Source: Streptomyces sp. SID13031
GTDB lineage: Bacteria > Actinomycetota > Actinomycetes > Propionibacteriales > Kribbellaceae
Direction: 5' to 3'
Assembly: GCF_010548305.1 (NCBI RefSeq)
Contig: NZ_JAAGLV010000005.1
Span: 310,001 to 374,000 of the forward strand
Length of the DNA: 64,000 nt
Made by a program: the position numbers and the translations under genes. Shown piece by piece: positions 1 through 8,405 of this stretch. Numbering within the stretch: position 1 is the stretch's first letter; each line of letters begins with the position of its first letter. The notes under the pieces are model-generated. The model did no database searches and was not told the origin of the DNA. It saw only the letters and a program-made list of their open reading frames with translations.

Positions 1-1565
1 ACAGCGGCGAGCTGCTGCCGGACGAGCTGCCCGACGTGCACTACGGCTCCGCCTGGTCCACCGACGGCACGACCATTTTCTACACGAAGGTCGACGACGC
101 CTGGCGGCCGCACCAGGTCTGGCGGCACTCCCTCGGCCAGACCGAGGACGTCCTGGTGATGGAGGAGCCGGACGAGCGCTTCTGGGTCGGCGTCGACCTG
201 ACCCGCAACGAGCAGGCCATCCAGATCTCCCTCGGCAGCAAGCTCACCAGCGAGGCCTGGCTGCTCGACGCCGCCGACCCGACCGGCGAGCTCGTTCTGG
301 TGGCGCGGCGGCGGGAGGGCGTCGAATACGACGTCGAGCATGCGGGCGACCAGCTCCTGATCGTGCACAACGCCGACGCGTCCAACTTCTCGCTGGCCAC
401 GGCGCCGCTGGACTCCCCCGGTGACTGGACCACGCTGATCGAGGGCGACGAGTCGAGCCGGCTGCTCGGCGTCGACGCCTTCGCCGACCACGTCATCCTG
501 TACCGGCGCCGCGACGCTCTCACCGAGCTGGCGATCATGCGGCGCGAGGGCGGCACCTTCGGATCGCCCGAGGCACTGACCTTCGACGAGCCGATCTACA
601 CCTTGTCGCCGAGCCGCAATGACGAGTGGCACGACACCCGGTACAGGTTCGGCTACACGTCACTGGTGACGCCTGGGACGACGTACGACGTGGACGTGGT
701 GACGGGTGAGCGGCGACTGCTCAAGCAGCAGCCAGTGCTCGGCGGGGTCGATCTGAGCGCCTACACGCAGTACCGGGAGTGGGCGACGGCTCCGGACGGC
801 ACTCAGGTGCCGGTATCACTGGTAGCTCGCAAGGATGTCGCCAAGGACGGGAACGCGCCCGTCGTGCTGTACGGCTACGGCTCCTATGAGAGCTCGATGG
901 ATCCGTGGTTCTCGATTCCGCGGCTGTCGCTGCTGGATCGCGGTGTGGTCTTCGCGATCGCTCACGTGCGGGGCGGTGGCGAGCTCGGGCGGCATTGGTA
1001 CGACGACGGCAAGATGCTGACCAAGCGGAACACGTTCACCGACTTCATCGCGGCGGCCGAGCACCTCGTCAAGAGTGGCTGGAGCCGCCCTGAGCGGATC
1101 GTGGCGCAGGGCGGCAGCGCCGGCGGCCTGCTGATGGGCGCGGTCGCCAACCTGGCACCGCAGGCGTTCGGCGGCATCGTCGCCGAGGTCCCGTTCGTCG
1201 ACGCGCTGACGACCATCCTCGACCCGTCGCTGCCGCTGACCGTGATCGAGTGGGAGGAGTGGGGCAACCCGCTCGAGGACCCCGAGATCTACCAGTACAT
1301 GAAGTCCTACGCGCCGTACGAGAACATCACGGCCCAGCAGTACCCGCGCATCCTCGCGATCACCAGCCTGAACGACACCCGCGTCTTCTTCGTCGAGCCG
1401 GCCAAGTGGGTGGCGAAACTGCGGGCGACGGCCAGCGGCGACGTCAACGTCCTGCTGAAGACCGAGATGGACGCCGGCCACGGCGGGCGCAGCGGCCGGT
1501 ACGACGCCTGGCGCGAGGTCGCCTTCACCCTCGCCTGGGAGCTGGACACTCTCGGCCTGGCCTGA
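1..1565 (+). CDS. ptrB: Oligopeptidase B (S9 family serine peptidase), 5' end missing
   Basis: Cytosolic serine oligopeptidase cutting short peptides, typically after basic residues. The frame is open from base 3, so the gene starts upstream of the window and about the first 200 residues are absent. The visible part holds the end of the beta-propeller and the whole alpha/beta-hydrolase domain. The nucleophile motif GGSAGG has its Ser codon at 1116-1118. The Asp follows in SLNDTRVFFVEPAKW (codon 1374-1376) and the His is in DAGHGGRSGRYD (codon 1479-1481). The EPAKWVAKLR stretch favours oligopeptidase B over prolyl oligopeptidase proper. No partner gene is apparent; the next gene starts 363 bases downstream. 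Confidence 0.93.
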   Translation, partial: SGELLPDELPDVHYGSAWSTDGTTIFYTKVDDAWRPHQVWRHSLGQTEDVLVMEEPDERFWVGVDLTRNEQAIQISLGSKLTSEAWLLDAADPTGELVLVARRREGVEYDVEHAGDQLLIVHNADASNFSLATAPLDSPGDWTTLIEGDESSRLLGVDAFADHVILYRRRDALTELAIMRREGGTFGSPEALTFDEPIYTLSPSRNDEWHDTRYRFGYTSLVTPGTTYDVDVVTGERRLLKQQPVLGGVDLSAYTQYREWATAPDGTQVPVSLVARKDVAKDGNAPVVLYGYGSYESSMDPWFSIPRLSLLDRGVVFAIAHVRGGGELGRHWYDDGKMLTKRNTFTDFIAAAEHLVKSGWSRPERIVAQGGSAGGLLMGAVANLAPQAFGGIVAEVPFVDALTTILDPSLPLTVIEWEEWGNPLEDPEIYQYMKSYAPYENITAQQYPRILAITSLNDTRVFFVEPAKWVAKLRATASGDVNVLLKTEMDAGHGGRSGRYDAWREVAFTLAWELDTLGLA

Positions 1566-1928
1566 CCCCGGGAAGGCTGCGAGGACTTCCAGCGTTGGAA
1601 ATGTGTGAGAGCAACATGGATGTGTTGTGCAACACATCTGACGGCCCCGAATGGCTGATTCAGCAGCCATTCGAGGCTGCGCGGCAAGAAACCTGAGAAC
1701 TATTCAAGGCGCTATTCCGGCCCGGAAACCCCACAGATCAAGCCGATTGTGCGCACAGCATGTGTGCGGTGCGCAGAACCGGGGCACCGAGCGTGCAGCA
1801 GGGGGTGGTTTCGGGTGCATGTGGGTGCCGGGAAATCTCAGGGAACGTTCAGGCTGTTTACACACTCATCGTGGAATCTTGAACCTCACTCGAGCGTTGC
1901 TCTCCATGTAACGACGAAGGGAGTTTCG
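1566..1928. other. Intergenic region upstream of the sigma factor gene
   Basis: This 363-base stretch between the peptidase and the sigma factor shows no convincing gene. It contains a 20-base palindrome at 1619-1638 and is less G+C-rich than its surroundings. It probably carries the sigma factor promoter and a long 5' leader. I could not place a -10/-35 pair with confidence. Confidence 0.5.
1619..1638. promoter_or_regulatory. Perfect palindrome, possible operator
   Basis: Two 9-base arms, GATGTGTTG and CAACACATC, are exact reverse complements separated by TG. The site lies 55 bases after the peptidase stop and about 290 bases before the sigma factor start. The size and symmetry suit a dimeric regulator site. 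The regulator is unknown. Confidence 0.45.
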
Positions 1929-2888
1929 GTGGCTCGCACGGCTCGTGTCCGTTCAACGGACGAAGGAATCGACGGTAAGGACAGCGTCGGTCTCTACCTG
2001 GAAGAGATCGCTCGCACTCCTTTGCTGACCGCGGAAGAAGAAGTCGAGCTCGCGGAGACGGTCGAGGCAGGTCTGCTCGCGGAGCAACTGCTGGCCGAGG
2101 GGCGGGTTGGACGCAAGAAGGGCGGAGCGCCCAAATATGCGACGGAGGAAGAGCTCGAGTGGCTGGCCGAAGAGGGCCAGCGCGCACAGCAGCGGTTCGT
2201 GACCGCGAACCTCCGGCTGGTGGTCTCGATCGCCCGCCGCTACGGACGGTCCCAGATGCCGCTCCTGGACCTGGTCCAGGAAGGCAACACGGGCCTGATC
2301 CGCGCGGTGGAGAAGTTCGACTACCGCAAGGGCTTCAAGTTCTCGACGTATGCGACCTGGTGGGTGCGGCAGGCCATCACCCGTGGAATCGCGCAGCAGG
2401 CCCGAGTGGTCCGGCTGCCGGTGCACGTGGTGGAGCAGCTGAACCAGATCGGGTCGGCCCGGCGCACGCTGGAGCGCAAGCTCGGCCGTGAGCCGGAGAT
2501 CGCCGAGATCGCCGAAGAGCTGGACCTGACCCCGGAGCGGGTGACCGACCTGATCCGGATCGGCCGGGACCACATCAGCCTGGACAACCCGATCGACGAC
2601 GAGGGCGAGACCTCGCTGGGCGACCTGATCGCGGCCGAGACCGCGCCGGGCCCCGACCAGCTGGTGGCCGACGCCTCGGACCGGTCAGGACTGTTCAGCC
2701 TGGTCGACCAGCTCGACCCCCGGTCGGCCGACGTGATCCGGCGCCGCTACGGGCTGCATGACGGCCGCCAGGCCAAGCTCGCCGACATCGGCGCCGTGCA
2801 CGGCATCTCCGCCGAGCGCGTCCGCCAGATCGAACGCGAGGCCCTGGGCCGGCTCCGCCTGATGGCGGACCCGAGCCTGGCCGCCTGA
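1929..2888 (+). CDS. RNA polymerase sigma factor, sigma-70 family (SigA/HrdB-like, group 2)
   Basis: Directs RNA polymerase to housekeeping-like promoters. The 319-residue protein lacks the long acidic N-terminal extension of the main vegetative sigma factor. Region 1.2 ([20 protein letters not shown]) is near residue 18. Region 2 ([34 protein letters not shown]) follows, then region 3, and region 4.2 ([17 protein letters not shown]) is at the C-terminus. I chose the GTG at 1929 because GAAGGGAG lies just upstream and the protein then begins directly before region 1.2; an in-frame extension upstream shows no conserved sequence. The gene is monocistronic and ends in a strong hairpin. It resembles the HrdA/HrdD or SigB paralogues of actinomycetes rather than the essential sigma factor. 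Confidence 0.92.
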   Translation: MARTARVRSTDEGIDGKDSVGLYLEEIARTPLLTAEEEVELAETVEAGLLAEQLLAEGRVGRKKGGAPKYATEEELEWLAEEGQRAQQRFVTANLRLVVSIARRYGRSQMPLLDLVQEGNTGLIRAVEKFDYRKGFKFSTYATWWVRQAITRGIAQQARVVRLPVHVVEQLNQIGSARRTLERKLGREPEIAEIAEELDLTPERVTDLIRIGRDHISLDNPIDDEGETSLGDLIAAETAPGPDQLVADASDRSGLFSLVDQLDPRSADVIRRRYGLHDGRQAKLADIGAVHGISAERVRQIEREALGRLRLMADPSLAA

Positions 2889-2910
2889 CAGCCACCACCA
2901 ACTCCCCCAC

Positions 2911-2946
2911 AGAACCCCCGAGCCAGCACGACGGCTCGGGGGTTCT
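2911..2946 (+). terminator. Rho-independent-type terminator hairpin
   Basis: A perfect 14-base stem (AGAACCCCCGAGCC paired with its complement) with an 8-base loop begins 23 bases after the sigma factor stop. No strong T-run follows, as is common in actinomycetes. It also lies just beyond the 3' end of the convergent SLATT gene. Confidence 0.85.
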
Positions 2947-2965
2947 TCAAATCTGACACCTCGGG

Positions 2966-3583
2966 TCAGGAAGCCTCAGTGCCCGGCCGCGGCGAGTGTG
3001 AGCCGGTCACGTCCAACTGCCCGACCAGCGAGGCGAACTCGCCTTGCCAGCTCTCGGTCTCCTGCTGGATCTGAGCCGGTACTTCGACCGCGAACGCCTG
3101 CAGCAACCCAAGGCGCATCCGTACCGACGCCTCATCGGCCCCCGCCGCGGCGACCAATGCGGCGGCGGCCCATTCGTGCTGGAACCGCAACAACGTTCCA
3201 CGAAGCCGGTTCACGGTCGCCATGTCGCGCATCCACGCCGACGACAAGCCGAAGAACCGGTCGAATGCGAGGCAGACTCCGGCGGCGCCGAGCAGGAGAT
3301 AACCCCAGGCGACGTCGGCGTCGGCACGCACGGCGAGTGGGTAGATCCCACCGGCCGAGGCGAGCACGATCGCCAGGGCGCGCAGCAACCGGGAAGCCCG
3401 TCGCTTCGTCCGCTTGTCCTCCAGATACCAGTCGATGGCGTCCAAGGCCTCGCCTTCGGCCAGTACGTAGAGCCGATGCAGAGCAGGTTCCGGCTCCGCC
3501 CAGTCGGCAGGCTGGACGATCGGGCTGGCCACCGGGCGAAGGTCTCGGCGTTTACGGCGGCGCGGCAGCGTCAGCTTCGTCAT
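2966..3583 (-). CDS. SLATT-like two-TM membrane protein (putative conflict-system effector)
   Basis: A 205-residue protein with a basic N-terminus, a helical stretch, two adjacent hydrophobic segments (about residues 66-86 and 90-110) and a long amphipathic helical tail (about 115-190). This order of a helix, two close TM helices and a cytoplasmic helical tail is that of SLATT domains. Those are proposed pore-forming effectors of nucleotide-dependent defence systems. The assignment rests on architecture, not on a unique motif. The ATG at 3583 is the first good start; an in-frame GTG lies one codon upstream. The gene is divergent from the methyltransferase-like gene, with only 126 bases between the two starts, so they may share regulation. 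It could instead be an unrelated two-TM protein. Confidence 0.6.
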   Translation of the reverse strand: MTKLTLPRRRKRRDLRPVASPIVQPADWAEPEPALHRLYVLAEGEALDAIDWYLEDKRTKRRASRLLRALAIVLASAGGIYPLAVRADADVAWGYLLLGAAGVCLAFDRFFGLSSAWMRDMATVNRLRGTLLRFQHEWAAAALVAAAGADEASVRMRLGLLQAFAVEVPAQIQQETESWQGEFASLVGQLDVTGSHSPRPGTEAS

Positions 3584-3709
3584 CACAGGGTGAACCGTGG
3601 CACGGCAGAAAGCGCCGGTCCAGTGATGGTTGCAATCGGCCTTCGCCCGGATCACGATGGTCGCCAACGCCCTACGCAATTCCTGCGGCAGGCGGTGGGG
3701 AGGAATCCG

Positions 3710-4807
3710 TTGACGTATGCCCCACGCGGAGGTCCGGCCGGGTCGGAAACACCGGCGGAGGCCCTCACCAACACCGCCCGGGAAGCCCGCGGCGCCTATC
3801 CGGTCGACCTGGTACCGGAGCAGGAGCCGCTGCCGACCGGTACTACCGGCGGATATCGCGGGGTGTCCTACACCCCCGAGCTGCACCTCCTCGATGCTGA
3901 GTGGTTCTTCACCCCCCGAACCAGCAGAGCGTTGGCCGAGCTGCTCGGTGACTCGGACATCTGTTTGCTTGGTTCGCCGACTGTCGCCAACGAGTTGCCT
4001 ACGGGTCGATACACGCTGGTCGACCAGAGTCCGTTCGTGCTGCAGCGCTTCCCGCGAATCTCGGCGGCCGACGTCATCGCCACCACCATCGACCGCACCA
4101 CCCGGGTGCCCGCCAGCGCCAGAGTGCTGCTCGACCCACCGTGGTACTGGCCGGCGCTCGCAGACTGGCTGGCCGTCGCTTTCGAAGCCCTCGGTGGTAG
4201 TGGGCGGCTCTGCCTGCCCTTGCTCGGCGAAGGCACTCGGCCGACCGCCGCCCATGACCGCCGCGCAATCCTCGCGATCCTCGCGAGCGCGGGCCGGGTG
4301 GAGGTCCTGCACGACTTCGTCGAGTACGACGTACCGCTCTTCGAGGCGCGCGCGTTGGAGGCAGCTGGGATCCAGCTCTCCGGACCGTGGCGCCGGGCGG
4401 ACCTCGCCGTCGTCGAGGTCGAGCAACTGTCCGTAGTACCGGAGACTCCCCGGCCTGCGGGTCCGGCCGAGGAGTGGTCCACCTTCGTCATCGGTGCACA
4501 GGTGGTGAAGTTACGCGCCGATCCTGCGCCGAGGACCTCCGCCGGCCCCACGATCGGCACCGTGCCCGGTGTCGAGGGTCTGGTGCTCGACTCGGTCAGC
4601 AGGCGAGACCCACGATGCGCCGCGGTTGACCTGTGGACGTCACGAAACCTGGTCGGCCAGGTCAGCGACCGCCCGTTCGTTGCCCGCCTTCTGGGCGCGC
4701 TCGAAGGTCCGTCCGACGGGCTGCCCGAGCGGGTCCGCAAGGTGCTCGTCGAGGACACCGCCGACATCACGCTGTTGCTGAGGCTATTGGAGCTCCTGGA
4801 TGACTGA
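3710..4807 (+). CDS. Methyltransferase-like protein with DPPWY motif, conflict-cassette component
   Basis: A 365-residue soluble protein that I do not recognise as a named family. Residues about 50-210 look like a Rossmann-type domain. A strand-rich stretch with LLGSPTVANELP sits where a nucleotide or SAM loop would be. Asp142-Pro-Pro-Trp-Tyr146 matches the catalytic motif IV of amino-methyltransferases such as the MT-A70 group. The classical GxGxG SAM loop is missing, so it may bind rather than methylate. Residues about 240-365 form a second, unrecognised domain. The TTG start at 3710 is preferred because GGGGAGGA (3697-3704) is five bases upstream; an in-frame ATG at 3626 lacks such a site and runs towards the divergent gene. 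The 3' end overlaps the next gene by 8 bases, indicating translational coupling. Confidence 0.6.
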   Translation: MTYAPRGGPAGSETPAEALTNTAREARGAYPVDLVPEQEPLPTGTTGGYRGVSYTPELHLLDAEWFFTPRTSRALAELLGDSDICLLGSPTVANELPTGRYTLVDQSPFVLQRFPRISAADVIATTIDRTTRVPASARVLLDPPWYWPALADWLAVAFEALGGSGRLCLPLLGEGTRPTAAHDRRAILAILASAGRVEVLHDFVEYDVPLFEARALEAAGIQLSGPWRRADLAVVEVEQLSVVPETPRPAGPAEEWSTFVIGAQVVKLRADPAPRTSAGPTIGTVPGVEGLVLDSVSRRDPRCAAVDLWTSRNLVGQVSDRPFVARLLGALEGPSDGLPERVRKVLVEDTADITLLLRLLELLDD

Positions 4808-6257
4808 GACCGTTGTGCTGCGCTTCCGGGACTTCGAGGCCGAGACCGTCGAGGTCCACGACGCGTTGATCGGGCAGACCGGGGCGACCTGGTGGGCGTG
4901 GTGGAAGAAGGATTCAGAAGCCGACCAGCTGGACGGGCTGCGCGCTCTCACCGGACTGGTTCCGGTGGAGGTCGGCCTGGTCAACCGGGAGCGGGACACC
5001 CGGTACGTCGCGACCTGCGGGCGGATCGTGTTCAGCCCCGACGGTGCCCGGCTGAGCAGTCCGGAGCCGAGCCGCACGCCCGAGTACTACCGCGGCGCCC
5101 AGTTTCCGGCCTGGTTTCTGCTGTCGAAGATCGAGCAGGTCGGTCCGGCGGAATGGGAACGGCGGTTCGGCAGCGTCCCGACAGGCGAGCCGACGCTGTT
5201 CCTCATCCCGGAGGAAGCCGAAGATCCTGCCCGCGCGGAGTTGTACCGCCGGTATGCGGCTAAGCCGGTCCGGCTGAAGTCGTCGGCGATCCTGCACCTC
5301 TCGGATCTGCATTTCGGCGACGACTACGCCTTCCCGTTGCTGGCGCGGGACGTGCCGACCTTGCAGCAGACGCTCGACGAAGCCATCGCCGACGGGCTGG
5401 AACAGATGGGTGTCGGCCAGGTCGGCCTGGTCGTCATCTCGGGCGACATCACCACCCAGGGCAAAGGATTCCAGGAGGCCAAGGCCTTCGTGACAGCGCT
5501 GCTCGACAAGCTCCGGCTCACGCCCGAGCAACTCGTCGTGGTGCCCGGTAACCACGACATCGAACTGGACAGCACCAAGGCGACCCGCAACTACGCCGCC
5601 GAGCAACCGTTCCGCGACTTCCTCCAGCTGATCCACAACAACGCCGATCTGGAGCTCAACCGGCTCGCCTGGTTCAGCGCCGAGGACGGCCGGGACATCT
5701 TCGTCCTCGCGCTCAACTCGGTCCGGCCCCGGGCCAAGAGCACGATGGAATACGGCTACGTCGGCCGGGACCTGTACGGGCCACTCCTGGAGCGCGCGAA
5801 GCAACTGCGAGACGAAGTCCGCAAGCCCGGCGGGCCTGCGCCGATCTCACTGGCCGTGCTGCATCATCACGTCCTGCCGACACCGCTGGTCGAGGACCCG
5901 GACGAACTGCGCCCAGTCAGCCTCACCCTGGACGCGGGCCAGCTGATCGAGGATCTGCAGCGGGCCGGCTTCGACGCGATCCTGCACGGGCACCAGCATG
6001 TGCCGTTCGTCGGGAACACGGCTCGCTCCTGGCGCCTGAAGACTGGCGACTGGGAGTTGGGCCGGCCGATCCACGTGGTCGGCGGCGGCAGCTGCGGCGT
6101 CAAGGTCGGCCGGTTGTGGAACCAGATGCGCGACAACTCGCTCGGCGTCTACACGCCGGCCGACGGCAAGCTCGACCTGCGGATGTTCCGGTTCGCGCCC
6201 GGGGTGCAGTTCGAGGATCTACTGCGGCTCTCGCTGCCGCTGGCTGGGTCAGGCTGA
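4800..6257 (+). CDS. Calcineurin-like metallophosphoesterase with tryptophan-rich N-terminal domain
   Basis: Predicted two-metal phosphodiesterase or phosphatase of 485 residues. The C-terminal two-thirds carry the full set of metal ligands: Asp169-x-His171 (SDLHFG), Asp216 (GDIT), Asn251-His252-Asp253 (GNHD), His355-His357 (LHHH) and His398-x-His400 (GHQH). The first 160 residues form a separate domain with an unusual WWAWWKK motif near residue 31. I cannot name that domain; it could sense a ligand or bind the partner protein. The gene overlaps the DPPWY gene by 8 bases, so the two are one operon, and the SLATT-like gene is divergent. A plausible role is making, cutting or resetting a nucleotide signal or RNA. 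That is inference. The 3' end overlaps the convergent HAD gene by 9 bases. Confidence 0.85.
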   Translation: MTETVVLRFRDFEAETVEVHDALIGQTGATWWAWWKKDSEADQLDGLRALTGLVPVEVGLVNRERDTRYVATCGRIVFSPDGARLSSPEPSRTPEYYRGAQFPAWFLLSKIEQVGPAEWERRFGSVPTGEPTLFLIPEEAEDPARAELYRRYAAKPVRLKSSAILHLSDLHFGDDYAFPLLARDVPTLQQTLDEAIADGLEQMGVGQVGLVVISGDITTQGKGFQEAKAFVTALLDKLRLTPEQLVVVPGNHDIELDSTKATRNYAAEQPFRDFLQLIHNNADLELNRLAWFSAEDGRDIFVLALNSVRPRAKSTMEYGYVGRDLYGPLLERAKQLRDEVRKPGGPAPISLAVLHHHVLPTPLVEDPDELRPVSLTLDAGQLIEDLQRAGFDAILHGHQHVPFVGNTARSWRLKTGDWELGRPIHVVGGGSCGVKVGRLWNQMRDNSLGVYTPADGKLDLRMFRFAPGVQFEDLLRLSLPLAGSG

Positions 6258-6974
6258 GCTCACCTGCCAGCTCTTGATCAGCGGGACCAGCTCGGCGAGG
6301 CGCTCGACCGTCGCCTCGGGTGCGCCCTCGAGCGGGCCGAGCTGTGCGGTGGGGATGTTGCTGTGCGGGATGTGGACAGCGCGCATGCCGACGTTCTGGG
6401 CGCCCCAGACGTCGTCGAACAGGCGGTCACCGACGAACACGCAGCTGGCTGGATCCGTCACCCCGACGGCCTTCATAGCCGCCAGGAACGCTTCCGGGTG
6501 CGGTTTCGTCCAGGGCACCTCGCTCGTGTAGACGGCGCCGTCCAGCAGCTCGAGCACGCCGTCGCGGGCGAAGATCTCCTCGTGCCGCCGGCGGGACCAG
6601 ATCGTGTTCGACAGGACGCCGATCTTCAGGCCTTGCTGGCGCAGCGATGTCAGCGTCTCCACGGCGTCCGGCTCCAGCTCGGTGTGCGGGTGCCAGCGCA
6701 GGTCGTACTCCGTCAGCGCGGCCGGCGTCAGCTCCACCTCGGCGAGCAGGCAGACCTCTTCGAGCGTGCTGCTCAAGTGCTCGTCCCGCGAGCGCGCCCA
6801 GACCGAGCTCTCGGCCTTGACGAGGCGGGCCGCCAACTCGTCGGCCCGATGTTCGTCGACCAGCGCGGCGATGGAGCGCCAGACGTCGTACAGGTCGATG
6901 TCGTGCCAGGTCGCGAGGGTGCCGCCCCAGTCGAACAGGACGGCCTCGATCGGTTCACTCTTCACGTTCGTCAC
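6249..6974 (-). CDS. HAD-superfamily hydrolase
   Basis: Phosphatase-like hydrolase of about 241 residues with all four HAD motifs. Motif I is FDWGGTL, with Gly-Gly in place of the usual Asp-Gly after the nucleophile Asp. Motif II is LSNT, motif III is KPHPEAF, and motif IV is VGDRLFDD. The second motif I residue is normally the acid/base Asp (DxD) and here is Gly, which is common in a HAD subgroup but may lower or alter phosphatase activity. I chose the GTG at 6974, with AAGG about nine bases upstream; another GTG at 6998 is possible. The substrate is unknown. The gene is convergent with the phosphoesterase and overlaps its end by 9 bases. Confidence 0.85.
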   Translation of the reverse strand: MTNVKSEPIEAVLFDWGGTLATWHDIDLYDVWRSIAALVDEHRADELAARLVKAESSVWARSRDEHLSSTLEEVCLLAEVELTPAALTEYDLRWHPHTELEPDAVETLTSLRQQGLKIGVLSNTIWSRRRHEEIFARDGVLELLDGAVYTSEVPWTKPHPEAFLAAMKAVGVTDPASCVFVGDRLFDDVWGAQNVGMRAVHIPHSNIPTAQLGPLEGAPEATVERLAELVPLIKSWQVSSA

Positions 6975-7028
6975 GGCGGATACCTTGCCAGACGGCACCG
7001 ACAGATCTCGCCCGGTTTTCCGCGCCGG

Positions 7029-8348
7029 TCAGCTGACCCGGGCGATGTTGTTCCGTTTGGCCAGCCAGAGCACACCGACGGCGTACAAGGCGATGCACGG
7101 GAGATCGAGCACGAACACCGGCCACGGTGCACCGCCCTGGTCGGACCAGGTGTCGAGCTGGCCGAGGGCGGCCGGGATCATGAACGCGATCACGTTGTTG
7201 ACCGTGTGCAGCGCGATACCGGTCTCCAGCCCGCCCGTCCTGATCGTCAGCCAGCCGATGGTCATCGCGAACAGGAAGATGTCGGCCATCGCCCAGCCGG
7301 TGTAGCCGTGCCCGAAGACGAACGCCACGCTGCTCACCACCAGCGCGGGCCACGGCGAGCGGAAGAGTCGCTTGAGGAGCCGGACGAAGGGCTTGCCGTC
7401 GGTGTTGTCCGGGCCGTAGGCACCGACTGCCTGGACCAGCCAGCCGCGGAAGACGAACTCCTCGGCGGCCGACTGGAACGGGACGAGCAGCAGGACCACC
7501 AGCGCCGGTACGACAAAGCGGCCCCAGCCGACGAACGAGCCGTCGTCGGCGACGTCGGGGCCGGTGTCGACGTTCGGGAAGAGCGCTTCGAAGGCGTTGC
7601 CGAGGGCGATGTTCAGGATCAGGTAGCCGAGGCCCGGCAGGCAGCAGAGCGCCAGCCAGCGCCAGCGGATCTTCTGCAGTACCGAGGCGACGCTGAAGGC
7701 CGGACGGCGTTGGATCAGGCGGACGGTCAGCAGCACGAGCGGGGTGAGGATGCCGAGCATCACCAGGTTGATCGCGAGGTCTTCGGTCGGGTTCTCGAAG
7801 AGCGCGTCCCCTGCGTCGGCCCCCGCGAGGTCGTTGGGCGAGATGAGCGCCCAGATGCCCACGACCAGAAACGTCGCGATGACCGCGGCGATCGCGAGGA
7901 CGATGCTCCCGACGATCGGCCGCCACCACCGGTGCAACGGCGTCCGCGCCAGCCGATGGAACGGCGTACCGGCTGCGGCCGGCACCACCCGAGGCTCCTG
8001 AACGCCGAACTGATGTTGCGGATAAGGCTGCTGCGGGTAGGGCTGGTACATCCCTTGCCCGTACGGCCCAGGCGGCCCTGATTGCGGGTAGCCGTACGGC
8101 GGCGCACCCGGGTAAGACGGAGCGCCCGGGTATGGGGCGGGTGTCCCCTGGTACGGCGGGGGTGCGCCGTAGGGCGGAGGTTGCTGTGCTGACCATCCCA
8201 CCGGTGGCTGCCAGCCAGTTGGCTGTACCGGCGGTTGCCCAGGTGCCTGCCAGGGGGCGGCTTCGTCGGGCGGAGTAGCTGGGGTCGGCTCCGCGGGAGG
8301 TGGGGTGGGGGGCTGGTCCGCGGAGGGCGGGTCCTGGTGGGGATCCAT
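7029..8348 (-). CDS. CPBP-family intramembrane metalloprotease with proline-rich N-terminus
   Basis: A 439-residue membrane protein. Residues 1-130 are a low-complexity Pro/Gly/Gln/Tyr-rich tail, probably cytoplasmic. Residues 140-435 contain about eight hydrophobic helices. The CPBP (Abi, Rce1-like) motifs are present: EEFVFRGW (EExxxR), a following FxxxH (FVFGH) and HTVNN (HxxxN), the presumed metal site. Members process prenylated proteins in eukaryotes and act in bacteriocin immunity or unknown processes in bacteria. The start ATG at 8348 lies opposite the divergent transporter gene, 57 bases away. The substrate cannot be predicted. Confidence 0.88.
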   Translation of the reverse strand: MDPHQDPPSADQPPTPPPAEPTPATPPDEAAPWQAPGQPPVQPTGWQPPVGWSAQQPPPYGAPPPYQGTPAPYPGAPSYPGAPPYGYPQSGPPGPYGQGMYQPYPQQPYPQHQFGVQEPRVVPAAAGTPFHRLARTPLHRWWRPIVGSIVLAIAAVIATFLVVGIWALISPNDLAGADAGDALFENPTEDLAINLVMLGILTPLVLLTVRLIQRRPAFSVASVLQKIRWRWLALCCLPGLGYLILNIALGNAFEALFPNVDTGPDVADDGSFVGWGRFVVPALVVLLLVPFQSAAEEFVFRGWLVQAVGAYGPDNTDGKPFVRLLKRLFRSPWPALVVSSVAFVFGHGYTGWAMADIFLFAMTIGWLTIRTGGLETGIALHTVNNVIAFMIPAALGQLDTWSDQGGAPWPVFVLDLPCIALYAVGVLWLAKRNNIARVS

Positions 8349-8405
8349 GGGCAGACTCTATGAGAGAGAGGGGTGAACTGCCCGACTGGCTGGCATGCTT
8401 CGCGC

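Noticed and set aside
2966..4807. Cassette as a standard CBASS operon
   Set aside because: No CD-NTase-like protein (GS-x10-DxD-type motif) is present in any of the three genes, so the CBASS label would be wrong.
6363..8081. 572-codon open frame on the plus strand
   Set aside because: Antisense to the HAD hydrolase and CPBP protease genes and lacks any recognisable motif.
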